Assembly (NCBI GenBank): GCA_025331565.1
Contig: JAFREQ010000009.1
Location: 3,337,501 to 3,401,500 of the forward strand
From: Holacanthus passer
Lineage: Eukaryota > Chordata > Actinopteri > Pomacanthidae
Direction: 5' to 3'
DNA length: 64,000 nucleotides
This document shows, in pieces, positions 21,904 to 35,500 of this stretch. Position 1 is the first letter of the stretch. Every line of letters begins with the position of its first letter. The notes beneath the pieces were generated by a model. That model saw only the letters and a list, made by a program, of their open reading frames with translations, made no database searches and was not told the origin of the DNA. Made by a program: the position numbers and the translations under genes.

Positions 21904-24900
21904 TCAGTCTTTCTCTGCAATCAAAATAAACAAAATAAAATTAGTAGGTCTTTTAAACAGGGTGTGTGAGACAGTATTTTATGTGAACTGATTAAAAGGT
22001 CTTGAAGACTTAAGTCTTGGTTTAGCCTGTCTCTCCAAAATCACATTAATATTCAGACTTTCAAATTGAAAACATTCATGAGTGACAAGAAAACACAGAT
22101 TTTAGAAAATAGTATGACTTTCATATAATTTGTTGTTGATTTATTATTGTTTGATACTGATATCAAAGGTCTGGCTTTCACATCTGCTTCTATGAGAGTA
22201 TGGATATATGTATGTATTTATAGAACCATTGAAGGTTTCAACATCCTGATAAAACCATTATAAAGCTGCAAGACAACTACTGTATATCCCATTTTAACAC
22301 TACATAACAATTGTAGCAGGCTTTAAGTATGTAGTATGCTCACACTGCAAAAGTTAACCATTAAAATATCAGTATGCACACTAAAAACACTTGATTTGTG
22401 AGTGTGCACTACTGTCCCTCAATGCAATGTGCAAGGCTGTAAATTCCCCCATTGTGGGACCAACAGAGGAATATCTTATCTTATCTTAAGGCTAATTTAC
22501 ACATAGCTGCAAACATTGAAATAATCTGTTCCAGAAATATCTTGGAAAACATGAAACGCAGTAAATCATTTTCTTGTCTCCTTGAAGTTTATATGTCAGA
22601 GGAATCCAACACAAGAAACTGTGTCTTAATCACGCCACAGCTTTACTGCAACTTACCCCTGAGTCGTTCTAATTCCTGACAAACATCTTTATACACAGAA
22701 GCCAGCAGCTCTTCCTTTGGTTCCAGTCCATCCAGAAATACTAAAAAACAGATATTGAACATACAGATGACATTTATCATATTATTTTATATTATTACCC
22801 TAACTGCTCAAATCAATCCCACTTTTTATCCCATCAGCATCACATAATCTACACATGGCATCTTTAACTGGACACTCACCAATTCCAGACACCATGTTCT
22901 CCATCTCCTGTCGATTTCTCAGGTACATCGGCCACACGTGTCCATCAAAGTAGCCCGGAGGATCAGGAGGCGTGTACACCCTCAAACTGTCGATCAAAGA
23001 TAGCAACAGAGGACAAAACATGAAGAAGCAAACCTTTTCGTTTGCTTTTTGTTTAACTGCAGCTCAAACATGGAAAAATGGAAATTAAATGAAAACAATT
23101 ACAGGGTAAAACACAAAAGATAGTAAACAAACAATTCTCTGAACAATTTTCTGATTATAAAATCTGACACCTTCGTCTCTTCTTGCAGACATCATAAGGT
23201 ATTTCCATGAAGTATCTTTTGTGAAATAGCTCATTCAAAGGTCTGGAAAGGGAGAACATGAAGAAAAACATCAGCATTATGACAGAGAATATTATATTAC
23301 TAATATTGAGATGTTTAACGAGTTTTCATATCATTAAATAAATCCTGGGTGACACATAGTAAGAGATAAACCACAACTGAATGGTCACTTTCCAAAAACA
23401 GTCTCTTCCTGAAGAACATAATTGCATATTATAATGATCATGTGTATTTATGTCTGCTGTCATTTTTATAACCAATAACTTATGATATAATTTTTCTCTT
23501 GTTCATGTATCATTTTTTTTCATGCTTTCTGTTAGGGCTCCGTAGTTGCCTAATTATTTCCGATTATTAGTTACGTTGTTCTTTATTTTCTAAAACACAA
23601 TGTAAGATACCATCTTATAGAGAAGACAATATTCCTGTACAACTGAAATAATCACAGTAACTTCACTAAAGCCTCCTTCGTGTACCTGTAGTTGAAAATG
23701 AGGAAGCCTTCCACTATCAGCAAGAACACCTCCTTATCGACCGATGACGCTATGTGCTCTGGGTTCAGGCCTCGCTGCCTCAGGAACGACGCGGGATCAC
23801 GTCGCCATGACTCAATGTCGCTCATCATCGTGTCCATGTGGAGAGCATCCAGCACTTCAACAAAAAGCAAAGGCAAGGGTTTTCTTTGAACAGTCAGAAA
23901 AGTGCATGTGCAAGTGTGATAACAGAATAACCATTTAAGTAACTTATCATTTATCACCCTCTGGTTGCAGGTTCTCAAATATGAGGATTTTCTGCTTTTC
24001 TCTGGTTTAATTTGAATTCCTTTCAGATTGTTGATTGGACAAAACAAATAATTTGAACACCCACCTTGGGCTCTGAGAAATTGTAACAAACATTTCTTAT
24101 TATTTTTGACATATAACACAGTGTTACTGTGTTTAGGGAGTATCTGTAGTTAGTATCTGTTCTTACTGTCATATTGCTTAAACCCATTGCTGTCCTCTGG
24201 TACCACAGAATCATCCTGAAGAAAAGAGCATCCGCTGTGATCACTCAAGCTCTCAAATGTCCAGCATAATTTCAAAAGGGTAAAAAGCAGTGATGTGATT
24301 TCAACAAGGCCTCACAGTCTACCTTAAAATATGAGTCCTGTGCAATGATGCAGCTCTTGGGTATGAGCTGATGGAGACTCAGAGAAAGTGTAGATTTTCC
24401 TGCATTAGTCATCCTGAAAGAAAAACAGTACATATCGCTGAGAAAACTTTAAAGCTGCACAAACACATTCAAATTGTCACTTCTTTTACTCGCCTTTTAA
24501 TTCATAATAGCACACTGACTTCAGTGATGGAGCTAACCATGTACCTTAAGTGAACAATAACCTTTAAAGACTTTGATGAAACATTGATTTTCTAACTGTA
24601 AAATGTCCCATGCAGAACATATCTTGGTTGCAAAATTTAAAGGATCCTGGATGAAAAATGTTTGTGTCTGTCTGCAGGATGCGAATTAGCCAACAGTTAA
24701 TTTGACATTAGGAAATATTGAAAATATCTGTGTGCCACTTCTAGCAAATGTTTAGCATTAAAAACTACAAATGCAATGAAAACAATTATAATTTTAGGTC
24801 ATTATGTGTGTCTATTTTCTTTAATATATCGTAATTATCCCATTTTCCCTCCAACACTTAGCAGCATGTCTGTACAGTGAGCTCATGTCAGTAATAACAC

Positions 24901-25379
24901 GGAGCTCTCAGCACTCTGTTACAGACACACATGTGATTTGTTTCAGTCTTGGCCAACTCTTATCAGGGTTTACATGGTTGTCACATGCTGTATTGATATG
25001 ATGGTGTCCTTGCTGCCCCCACTGTATAGATGTTTGTTAGCCAGCATTAACATGTAATTTCATATTATAGTATTACAGTATAATAGTATAATGCATTTCC
25101 TATTATATGAACTGTTGTCTTGTCACTTACACAATAAACCACCAAGAAGCATTTCTGAAACTGACTTGTTGAATAAAATGAAAACTAATTATAAAAATCT
25201 GTGTTTGCACTATATCTTTTTGTGCTGTGAAAAACATAAGCAATGCAAAAAGGTATGTGAGGTTCAACAGGCTGTTTGAGAACAATAACACACACATGCT
25301 TTATAAGGAGGTCAACACATTCATGTTTACAATCCTCAGGACTAACTTACCCACCAAGTCCTACAACCAGTGTCTTCAT
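21904..25379 (-). CDS. nmrk1: nicotinamide riboside kinase 1, complete, 8 exons
   Basis: Phosphorylates nicotinamide riboside (and nicotinic acid riboside) with ATP to give NMN/NaMN in cytosolic NAD salvage. Minus-strand exons, 5' to 3': 25351-25379, 24323-24413, 24167-24215, 23686-23854, 23171-23242, 22880-22986, 22657-22740, 21904-21914. They sum to 612 nt, or 203 aa; human NMRK1 has 199. The P-loop is split by intron 1: GLGGMTNAGKST at residues 7-18. The substrate Asp is D36 in IIAQDSYF and an acidic residue lies in IVEGF (E105). The lid-side stretch is VYTPPDPPGYFDGHVWPMY. Wording of this block and the adjacent ostf1 favour nmrk1 over nmrk2. The last exon (Lys-Asp-stop) is tiny and less certain: without that splice the frame stops five codons after the exon 7 donor. 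Confidence 0.93.
22436..22490 (+). mobile_element. second copy of the LINE/SINE-type tail, in nmrk1 last intron
   Basis: 'attccccattgtgggaccaa' then 'atcttatcttatctta', closely matching 21740-21785, same orientation, about 700 bp apart. It lies between nmrk1 exon 7 and the proposed exon 8. Confidence 0.5.
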
Positions 25380-26562
25380 TTCAGCTTGTTGTGGCTGCTC
25401 ACTGCAGAGTTTTTTGATAAAACTGGCAACAGTTTATATTCAGATTTAAATGTTATAGAGGTATGTTCGTGGCTGGCGCTGCATCGTCGCACATGCGCAG
25501 AACAAATAGGGTTTCCGGTACAGATCTGGAAGCAACAGGGCACCGAAAGTACTTGGTTAGTTTTAGTAAAAATCGCAGGGAGCGTGTCCTGTACTGGAGT
25601 GGGTGTGTCCTTCATTAAAATGGGTGTGTCCTGTAGTATAGTGGGTGTATCCTGTGGTCTATGAGGCTGCAGATGGACCCCCTTTCCGTCCCCTCAAGCA
25701 TTTCCGGTATTGGACGTTTGTGATTCGCTGATGGAGCCTCGACGTCATTCACGACCTGCTCATTGAGAAAAAAAGACAAATATTTAGATTTTGATTTACA
25801 ATAAATTAAATATATATGCAGTGCTACATTTCAATTTTATTAAAAACAAAGTAAGATTGTAAAAAAAAATGTGATTGCAGGTTTAAATGAAACAATAAAT
25901 AAATATGAATTGATAAATAAAATACGTTGAACAGAAAGGTCACGGTTTACATACAAAAACAAAAAAGTTATGCAAAGTTAGCTGTGCATGAAGTTATAAT
26001 AGTAATACAAAAACACGAGTAAAAATAAAATAAAGTACATTTAATATGATGTAAAATTAAGTACAATGAATTATTTAATCAGTATTATGTTATTAATTAT
26101 CATTTTATTATTAATGAAAAAAATACAATACATTGTACAGAGTTTACAGTACAAATTTCAATAAAAGGGGACAGGGTATGTGAATCAAAACGAGTAAAGA
26201 AGAACAAATCTTGATGAATAGTAAGATAAAGTAATATAAAAATAAAGAAAAAGTAAAATATGAAGTAAATACATTATGCAGGTTTTACACAGAGAATAAA
26301 CATCAAAACACGTGATTTAAAGAAAAATATCTATCTATCTATGAAATAAAATATAAGATAAAACAAAATATATTATGAGGAAAATCATCTAAATATCGAA
26401 TAGCCGGTATGGTTTAGTGTGGCGCATGCGCAGCTGAACTTTTCCGCCTCCCCTGTAGTGTTGCTGCACTTCCTCATTGTCAGTGATAGCAGAGAGCTCC
26501 GTCGTTCCTGACTGATATAACACACACAGCGTTTCTTTTTAGTTTAGACCCGAGCCTTGCAA
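25380..26562. promoter_or_regulatory. head-to-head nmrk1/ostf1 promoter region with NRF1-type motifs
   Basis: Separates the start codons of nmrk1 (minus) and ostf1 (plus). Near nmrk1, GCACATGCGC lies at about 25489-25498. Near ostf1, a perfect palindrome GCGCATGCGC lies at 26422-26431, about 130 bp before the ATG. Both fit the NRF1 consensus GCGCNNGCGC or a one-base variant. Tandem 'tgggtgtgtcc' units recur at about 25600-25650. The middle (25780-26400) is very AT-rich with 'aaataaaata' runs and no gene. The regulatory role is inferred. Confidence 0.55.
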
Positions 26563-29500
26563 ATGTCGAAGCCTCCTCCCAAGCCGGCCAAGCCAGGTAA
26601 GACTGACGTTATGTAGTTTTTGTTGTTTAAAATGAGCCAAAACTTGAGCTGTGTCTCTATCGAGGAACACACCTTGTTGTCGATAAAGGCTTTTAATGGG
26701 CGGGTGTTGATCACTTCAGAGTCACTGAAATCAGCTCATTTCTGCCGTCTGTCTGTCAAACTTTCATCATCAAACTCTCATCAACAAGCTCATAAACTTT
26801 GATGAAGAACATGAACCATGATTACTGGCTGGAGCAGGACTGTAGTTTTGATTGACAGGAGGATCCAGCTCTCAGCAGCAGGCCTCTCTCACTTCCCTAT
26901 TTCCATCACTCATGCAGGGAGGGTACTGTCATCCACTGGCTTTAGGTCGTAGGTGAAGAGGTCATGATGAATCTACATGGTCCATAACTTCATCAGCTCA
27001 GTCTGTGCTGCTATTCTGGCAACTCCCTTCCAGAGATAAGGAAATGTGTCCATTACTAACAAAAATGAATTCAAGGCACGGTTGTGCAGTGTAATTAAAT
27101 AATGATGAAATTTGTGCAACAGGTTTGAAAAAATGTTCACACGTGGCAACAAAAAACAAACCGAACCATCTTGTCATCTTTAGTAAGTTGCCAGTTTATT
27201 ATGAACTAAGGGTGCAAAACATACACATGCATCTTTTTTGCCCGGGTCCAAAACTGTAATTGTGACTTCTGCCTCCTCAGGACTTGCAACACTGTAAAAT
27301 GCTTCCTTAAAAATTCTATTTTAAGAAAACTGCTTTGAAGTGTAGCACTTTTTCTTTATGTAATAAAGTAGAATTTTAAGGTTGTTGTCCTTGGGAGGCA
27401 GAAATCCCAGTGTAGTAGGTATACCTTTTTAAACCTAATATAATTTGATATGCTATAAATTGCAACCTTCATGATGGTTATAATGTTCAGTTATTGTTTG
27501 AACCATTTTAGAGTCACTGATTCAACTTTCTGATCATTGTGGAGGCTTTAGTGTGTGATGCTGCTAATCTGTATCACGTTATACTAAGAGGTGGTTCAAA
27601 TATTTAGTCTACCCTCATTGATGTACAATATAAGATGAAGAACATATTATAACACATTTCAATGTTATGCAACCGCCTCCAATTTGACTGTAAGGTTGAA
27701 TCAACACCAAAAACTGAATATCACATACTTAATGAAGGTAGGATTATTTCAGGGATGTTGTATTAGGCTGCATTAGTTTTAGCTAGGTGTATCTAATAAA
27801 CTGGCAGCTGATTGTATTTTTGTGCATCAGAGATTGTCACGGGTCATGGCAGGTGTAAAAAAAAAAAAATGTTCCATGTGAGCAGTAAAAAAGAACTATC
27901 TTCACATCTGAACTAAAAAATGTAAAGAGTAATTTAAATAACCTAAATATGTATGTCTATAAAAAAGATGTGTTGAAATCACACAGGGGGAGGAACATGG
28001 GTGCGTTTCAGCAGACGTCATTGTGTCATGTTTTGCCTGTTAGTGCAAAACTTGAACGATGGACACTATGGTCATTCTTATTCACACTCATCATGGTTAT
28101 TCATGAGTCGGCTCCATGGCACCTCAGTGGGTTGGGACAGCAGGTGAGATCGTCTGTCTTGACAGATGGCCGGTCGGTGTGCCTGTGGGAGCCATCGGTG
28201 CTGCACATAGTCACGACTGATGTAGCTTTATGGATGCGGTACTTCACGTGCAGAGACAAAATTGTGAGATTAAAATGCATCTCTGTCGAGGACGCAGAAC
28301 ATCCCAGAACTCCTGTGTAGGTTACCTGAATGGCTCAGGATTCACTATCTTCATGAGCTTAACGGGATCGTGTGCAGCTTACAGTAGATGTAATTATACT
28401 GTATGTGGTAGTGCAGAGATTAAAAGACATTTCTTTAACTGAAGGCTCCTGGTTCAAACCTCCATGTTGGATGGTTTGGGTCCATCGGAAGTAATTTTGA
28501 ATGAATCTCTCTGATGGATGTAGAATGTCTGTACATAAATCTATCCATCCATCCATCCATCCATCCATCCATTATCTGTACATTTGTACACCGCTTAATC
28601 CTCTGCAGGGTCGCGGGGTACATAAATCTAATTAAATCCTTTTTTCAGTGGTTTCTTAAAGAGATATTTAGCATCATACATGTGCTATAGTAACTTTTTT
28701 AACTGGTGCACAACCACATACATGCTGAGCAATGTACTCAGATCTTACAGGACCAGGCTTGTGAGTTGAATTGCTCTTTCCTTTACAAGAAGAATAGGTT
28801 TCAGTTTTAGTGTTATAGAGAATTTAGAGGTTAACTCTAGAGAGCTGGTTGTGTTCCCTGGTTTAAAACATTACAGTTTGTGCACTGATGACTCTTGCTG
28901 TCACATTTTGGGAGGCTTAGCTTAACATGAGTAAGAAATCAAGTGGCCACCAAGATCAAGTTTTTTTGGGGGGGCAATAAAATAACACAGCTGGAAATCA
29001 TCATAAACCCACAGGCAAATAAAATCTACTAACAATGTTTTGCGCACACTGAGGTTCAGTTTTTCTTCTCTTTTTGTTTTTTTTTGGTTAGAAAATAATT
29101 TATGCCTGCAGCTTTAAGATGCAACGAGAACGTGGACTAGCCAGCACAGGCTTTTGAGTGTCTTTAAGCGACATGACCGGACCTGCAGAGGAGACGTGCT
29201 TGCTGTGTTGAACAGAGCTTGGCTTGTGCAGCAGCTGAGCCCCTCTCATTCTGAGACACTGAGACTGTGTGTTAGTTAAACAGAAACCCTGAGTAACGGC
29301 AGAGCGGAGGTACAAACCGTCCAACATTTAGGCCTGTCAGCTAAAAAAAATAATCCAGAATCAAATGCATCTAACACATTATCAAAAATATATCAGACAA
29401 AAGAAGAAGCTCTTAATGAGTCAACAGCACCATTATTACAACATCATTAATGTTTGAACGTATTGTTTCTTGTTTAACAGCAAAAAAACATAGAAAGAAG

Positions 29501-32500
29501 TAATGCAATACAGCTAATGATAATAATCTTTATTCATATAGCACCTTTCACAACAAAATTACAAGTCACTAGTGAAAACAATAACATTAAAAACAACAAC
29601 CAAGTAAAAGTGTAAATTATGTGTGAGCAAAAATATCAGATATCATATCAATATATGTGTATGGGAGAAATAGTTCAAGTATTCAACATGTCAACATGTT
29701 GTTCATTAAACATATTTCCATTGCAGCTATTCACATGAAATTGAAATCAGTTATTGGTATTAAGTCAAACTACACAGATAAAGAAATCATAACATTCCGA
29801 TCCATAACATTTTGTGCAGTTAAGAGGACTGACACAGGACAAAAAGTGTTGAACACAGTAAAAAAAAGAAAAAAGCACTAAACGAGCTAAATTAGTTCTC
29901 CTACCTCTGCTAATTAGAATCTGCTGGGTTTGTGAATGTACATAGTTTAATACTTTGACTCTTCCAAAAAGACTCATCCACCTCTAAATGCAGGTAAACA
30001 ATTTGTTACCAAGCTGTCATGCAAGAAACACCTCATCATGGGGAGAGGCAAAGAGCTTTGCAACAATATTGTTAAACAACATAGCGATGGCACTGTTTAC
30101 AGATGGTTTTCTCAACTCCTAAATGTTCCTGTAAGCGCCACTGAGTCCAAGTGGAAGGAATGTTATTCCACCATCAGCCGACCACACACAGGTTGGGAGC
30201 TCCTTGCAAGATTTCCAACCGGCCAGTCAGAAAGTTAGTCAGAAGAGGAACTCAAGAGCCACTCGAAAAAGAGCCCCGGAAAGACCCAGAAGCAGCAGGT
30301 ACAGTCGTCACAGAGAAAACAATAGTGTACTTCACCGCCACAGTCTCCATGCACCCAGGAAGAGTGTTACTGAAGAAAAGGCATGTTAACGCTTGCTTGA
30401 AGTTGGCTGCACAACATTAGAAGAAGCCTGTGGATTATTGGGAGAATGTGGTCAGGTCAGATGAGATAAAGAAAAATCAAACCTTTTGGCAACAATACAA
30501 GTGCCATGTTTGGACAAGAAATGCCTCTGCTTATGACCTCAACAATACCATATCTATAATGAAGCTCAGAGGTGGAAAGAAAGGTACTGGGAAAAATCTG
30601 TTGCTTCACCAAGACGATGAGGATGAGACATGATGGAACTCCCAGCAGGACTCAAAACATACTGCAGAGGAGACTGGAAAAGAAATAAAACTCATTAGAA
30701 CATTTGTGGAAGGAACTGAAAATTCACCAGTGGATCCCTTGCAATCTTCAAGATTTAAAAACTGTGCCACCTGAACACTGTGAGAGATTAGTTTCTTTGT
30801 ACAAGGAAGCACCTTGAAGCCATCAGTGCAAACAAAGGTTTCTCCAGCAAGTATTAAATTTCATGTGTTATTAAATTTCATGTAGCATGTTCATACTTTT
30901 TCCTCTGTCCACTTTTTTATTGATTCGAATGTTACGATTTCTTTATCTGCGTAGTTTAAATGAGTTAATACCAATGTTTAAATTTCATGTGAATGGCTGC
31001 ATTGGAAAAATAATATGCAAGGGAAGCTGGTTGAGTGAAGTTTATCCACAAATCTGATGCAAATCAGAGGAATTACATCACATTTGCAGTAGAGCTGAAA
31101 GAGATTGGAGTCTGGTCATTTCAAAACAAAAGCTAGTACTGTTTTGTAAACAGTCTGTGTGTATGTAGTAAATCTAAAAAAGTACACCATATGTGCATAC
31201 TGTACATAACATCAGGCATTGTTTAGTCCCAGAAATGAACAGTTGGTGGAAATATTTATAGTATATGTCTCTGTTTCTTTAAGGTCCTCTGTAGGTTTCC
31301 ATGAACTAGTTCAGCTGTCGGCTAAGGCCCCAACCACTCTGGTAGCATTCCAGCAGCCGTGCTAATGCCAGGCTCGACAGTGAGCCATCGCAGGCCCTGA
31401 GGGCAGCTACCTCAGGCCTGCACACACAAGGACCAGCCATGTGTTTCCGTCCCGGCTCTGCATGTACAAATGTGTATTGTTGTGAGCTGTTGCAGAGTTG
31501 TTTCAGTAAATGCAGGCACTCGAGACGTGATCTATGTGTCCTGACTTGTGGCAGTTTGATTTTTTTTTTTTGCATTGCTCAGGCAGGGCTGCAAGCATTT
31601 GGCTCTTGAGTGAGGTGATGGGTGACGTTACACTCCTGATTTATTCCTCTTGTATGAGATTAATTTATCACATTAAAGCTACATCCTGCACTCACGCACA
31701 GGCTCATTGTTGTGAAACTAAGCTGGTTATTCTGCAGGGCTGTGAAGAGGCAGCGTGTTTGGGTCTAACTTACTGTCTCTAATTCTGTATTGTCAAGTAC
31801 AATGCGCTCTCTTCACCACTCTTATGCATACAGGGATGAGGTTTTCTTGCCACAAACTGTCTACGAACATTTGATCTAACATGCAGTCTGTGTGTGTGTT
31901 TTCTCTTTGCTAGGCCAAGTCAAGGTGTTCAGAGCATTGTACAACTTCGACCCCAGAACGGTATGAGCTTTTCTAATATTTGATGATTGTTAAAGATTAA
32001 TCTGACACATTTAACACACACTGTACCTCTTGCATGGAGCATTTCATTTTAAGTTTCACTTGAGTTTTTAACAATGATGTAGAATAGTAAATCAGAATTT
32101 TGGTGCTATCCTGGACAGAAATTCAAATAAGAATGTAATGATTGGTGAAAAATGGATGAAATCAACTGAAATAATTGACATTTAAGGTTAAACCACATAA
32201 TAAATTTAGCAGTTGATTGTTTCAGTCAGTGGTGAACAGGAGAGAAAAAAAGGGGAAGAATAAAGGAGGTGAAAATGTAACATAAAAGTCAGTCTTGAGG
32301 TCAGAATGCTGTGAATGCATGAAACTTCCTGAGCCAGTGTGACTGATCAGCCCAGAATAACATTGTGATCTTTTTTTATTTTTTTAGCCAGATGAGCTGT
32401 ACTTTGAAGAAGGAGACTACTTGTACATCTCCGACACAGTAAGTAAAAGAGAGATTTGGCTGCTGTCTTCAAGCCTCTCATGTCTCATTCAGTTTGATTC

Positions 32501-35500
32501 TGACTCTTCTTCCTCTTTTTTTGGAATCTTAGTGTTGCACTCTTTGCGTTTTGTGTCTTCCTTTTTTCGTAATTTATTTTTCCTTTTTTTCCACCTCGAG
32601 TCAATTTTCCCTGCATTTGCTTTTGTTCGCTTTGTCCTGTTTCTCTCTACTCATTTGCTTCTGTGATGTTTGATGTAAAAATATTTCTGCATTACTATTA
32701 TCCCCAGAGTGACACTAATTGGTGGAAGGGGACGTGCAGAGGAAGGACAGGGCTAATCCCAAGTAACTATGGTGAGTAAACAATACAGCCAGACCAACTT
32801 TGAGTTTTATTACATGCATGTGGTGACCCACATATTACACAATACTGACTATTTATCTAATTGTGAATCTTTGATAATGCACTAATGATCTTGTTTTGGT
32901 TTGTTTTAGTGGCTGAGCAGGCAGAGTCTATCGACAACCCAATGCATGAAGCAGCCAAACGAGGTGCAACAAATATCTACAGATTTTTTTACATGATTTA
33001 TTTATTTATTGTTACTCATCTCTTTTCCTGTGCAGCAATCCCTTCAATCCATTTATTTGTGTATTTAAACAGGCAATCTGAGCTGGCTGAGGGAGTGTGT
33101 GGAGAACAAGGTGGGAATCAACGGGCTAGATAAGGCTGGAAACACTGCCCTCTACTGGGGATGCCACGGAGGACATAAAGGTAACAGTAATCGTGATGTA
33201 TGAAACATTGACTGGATTAAGACCACAAAAACTGCAGCTTCTTTTAACAAACACATTGAATTTTCAGTTGTCAGTGACTGAATGTAATTTCATCAATGTT
33301 GAATTGTGACACACCGACAGATTTGTTTTACATGAGAAAGTGAAGTACACAGAAACAGGAACTTGGTCTTTGAAAGTGTTCCAGTTTTTCTGTGTTTCTC
33401 TGTTGTTCCTGCCTGTTATGTGATACATATGATTAAAACTTCACTCAATCTGTCACTCTGTAAGTTCTCTCTTTTTTTTCTTCTGTATCAGATGTGGTGG
33501 AGCTATTGCTAAGCCAGCCCAACGTGGAAGTCAACCAGCAGGTGAGATGGGTTTAATGGACACAAAAACTCAGTCACCTATGAAAGTTCACTAATCGCTC
33601 AAATGACGTAAACAGGTGTATCCTACTTAGCTGAAGCTACAGGGACTAGACTTGGACTTGCTTTTCCAATCTGGAAAGACGACATGCTACTGAAACTCAA
33701 ATTGTTTGTGTGTAGATGTACCTTTGTGACAACACTCCATATAAATAATGCTTGTATTTAATATTGGTAGCTGTGATTTAGGTCACAACTTGGGGTGAGA
33801 TAATAAATCTTTTATCCCACTTAGGTCTTTATTGGCAAAAGATTTAGTTGCTGCTTTGTTCTGATGTGTCCATTTTTCTTCCAATTGTGCCTCTTGTAAT
33901 GTCAAGATATGTCAGTTTTTCCATTAAGAAGATTTTCTTCAACGATTATTAGCCATCGGTTCTTTGTCAGTGACACTTTTCCTTCCCTCATTTCCATTTA
34001 ATAGCTTTTTTACTTACAGTATCTGGACCAAATATCAGTTGCTTCCCACTACACTATCTTCAGAGACATAAAGTACCAAACAATTTTTATCCCAGTGTTT
34101 GTTGGAGTTATTTTCTGACATTTCCAAAAAGCATGTCAGTGATGAAATGATCCTCACTCAGTCCAACATTTCTGACATCTGTGTAGCTGCTTACTTTTCG
34201 GTGTAATAAAGAGATAGAGCAGATTTTTCCAGAATTCCCTCCATGTCCGTGAATTGGTAGATGATGATTGATCTTCCACATGTTTTGCCAGTCATCATCC
34301 GAAATTTCACTGTGATCACACATCTTAGTTTAATGCTGTCAAAGTTAATGCTCATCTGGGCGTTTTGTTTCAGAATAAACTCGGGGACACTGCTCTGCAC
34401 GCTGCTGCCTGGAAGGGTTATTCTGACATTGTGGAAATGTTGCTGACGAAGAGTGAGTATCTAGCCGTGTCTGTTATGTTGTTTTATGAAAAGAAATGGA
34501 TAATGAAACAGAGCAGGGAAAACACAGACAGAAAGCTCCAGAAAGATTTGATCAAACCCAAATATGAGAAAATGTGGTTCCAGATTGAGGAAACAATAAC
34601 CAGCACATACTTTTATCTCTGTGTCAGTATTTTTGTGTCTCTCTGTGTGTAGTTTCTAGTTTTTTATTGTGAGTGTCTTTGTTTCAGATCCGAGGACAGA
34701 CATCAGGAACAATGAGAATAAGCTGGCTCTGGAGATGGCCACCAACGCCCAGTGTGCTTCACTTCTCAAAAGGAAGCAGGCAAGCAGTAAGTACAGCTGC
34801 CACTAGGGGGCAGCCTCGCAGCGCCCACACATACAGAATCACAAGGACAGGCCACACACTCATACAGGAAAAAGAATTATATCTTTATACCTGAGCCGAC
34901 TTGGATTGACTGTCCTGTGAAAGCCACATGAGATGAATCATAATATATAACCCTGTTTAAAAATGGCCACTTTAGTCTTTAGCCAGAGTTTATGAACAAT
35001 TGATTGCTACTGCTTGGTTTACTGTGGTCGCACTGTCTTATCCATGTCCTATTCCTGTGTCTTGTGTAAACAGCATGAAACAGGGATATTATGTGTAATC
35101 AGATTTGATATTTTTGGGGGTCCGCCCTGTGTTGGCAGACAGGTTCAACACAGGTCCTTGTAAGAAAATGTGTGTGAGGGGTAAAAGATAGGGAAGCTAT
35201 TAAACTCAAGGACAATTTACTATAGACTGTCTTTCCATTATTTCTAGTCCTTGTATTAACTTGCAGTGTTAAACCACAAAGCCTCTTAGCTGCAATTTGG
35301 TCATTACATCCAGACTGTTAAGCTTCATTCCCATCATGAAGGAGACTCTTACACAGTGTGTTTATTGCAAACGAACTATAAAAAAAAAAAAAAAACTGCA
35401 CAAGCTCAGGAACGTAATTCGTAAAAGATGCAACAGACACTCAAATTTTATGAAATATAGCTGACATTAACTGTCCATTTCTCTTGTTTTAGACATTACC

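Noticed and set aside
25580..25660. Tandem 'gtgggtgtgtcctgtagtat' units as a possible coding repeat at 25227-25664
   Set aside because: These short tandem units lie upstream of nmrk1. The frame covering them has no family resemblance and runs antisense to nmrk1 exon 1.
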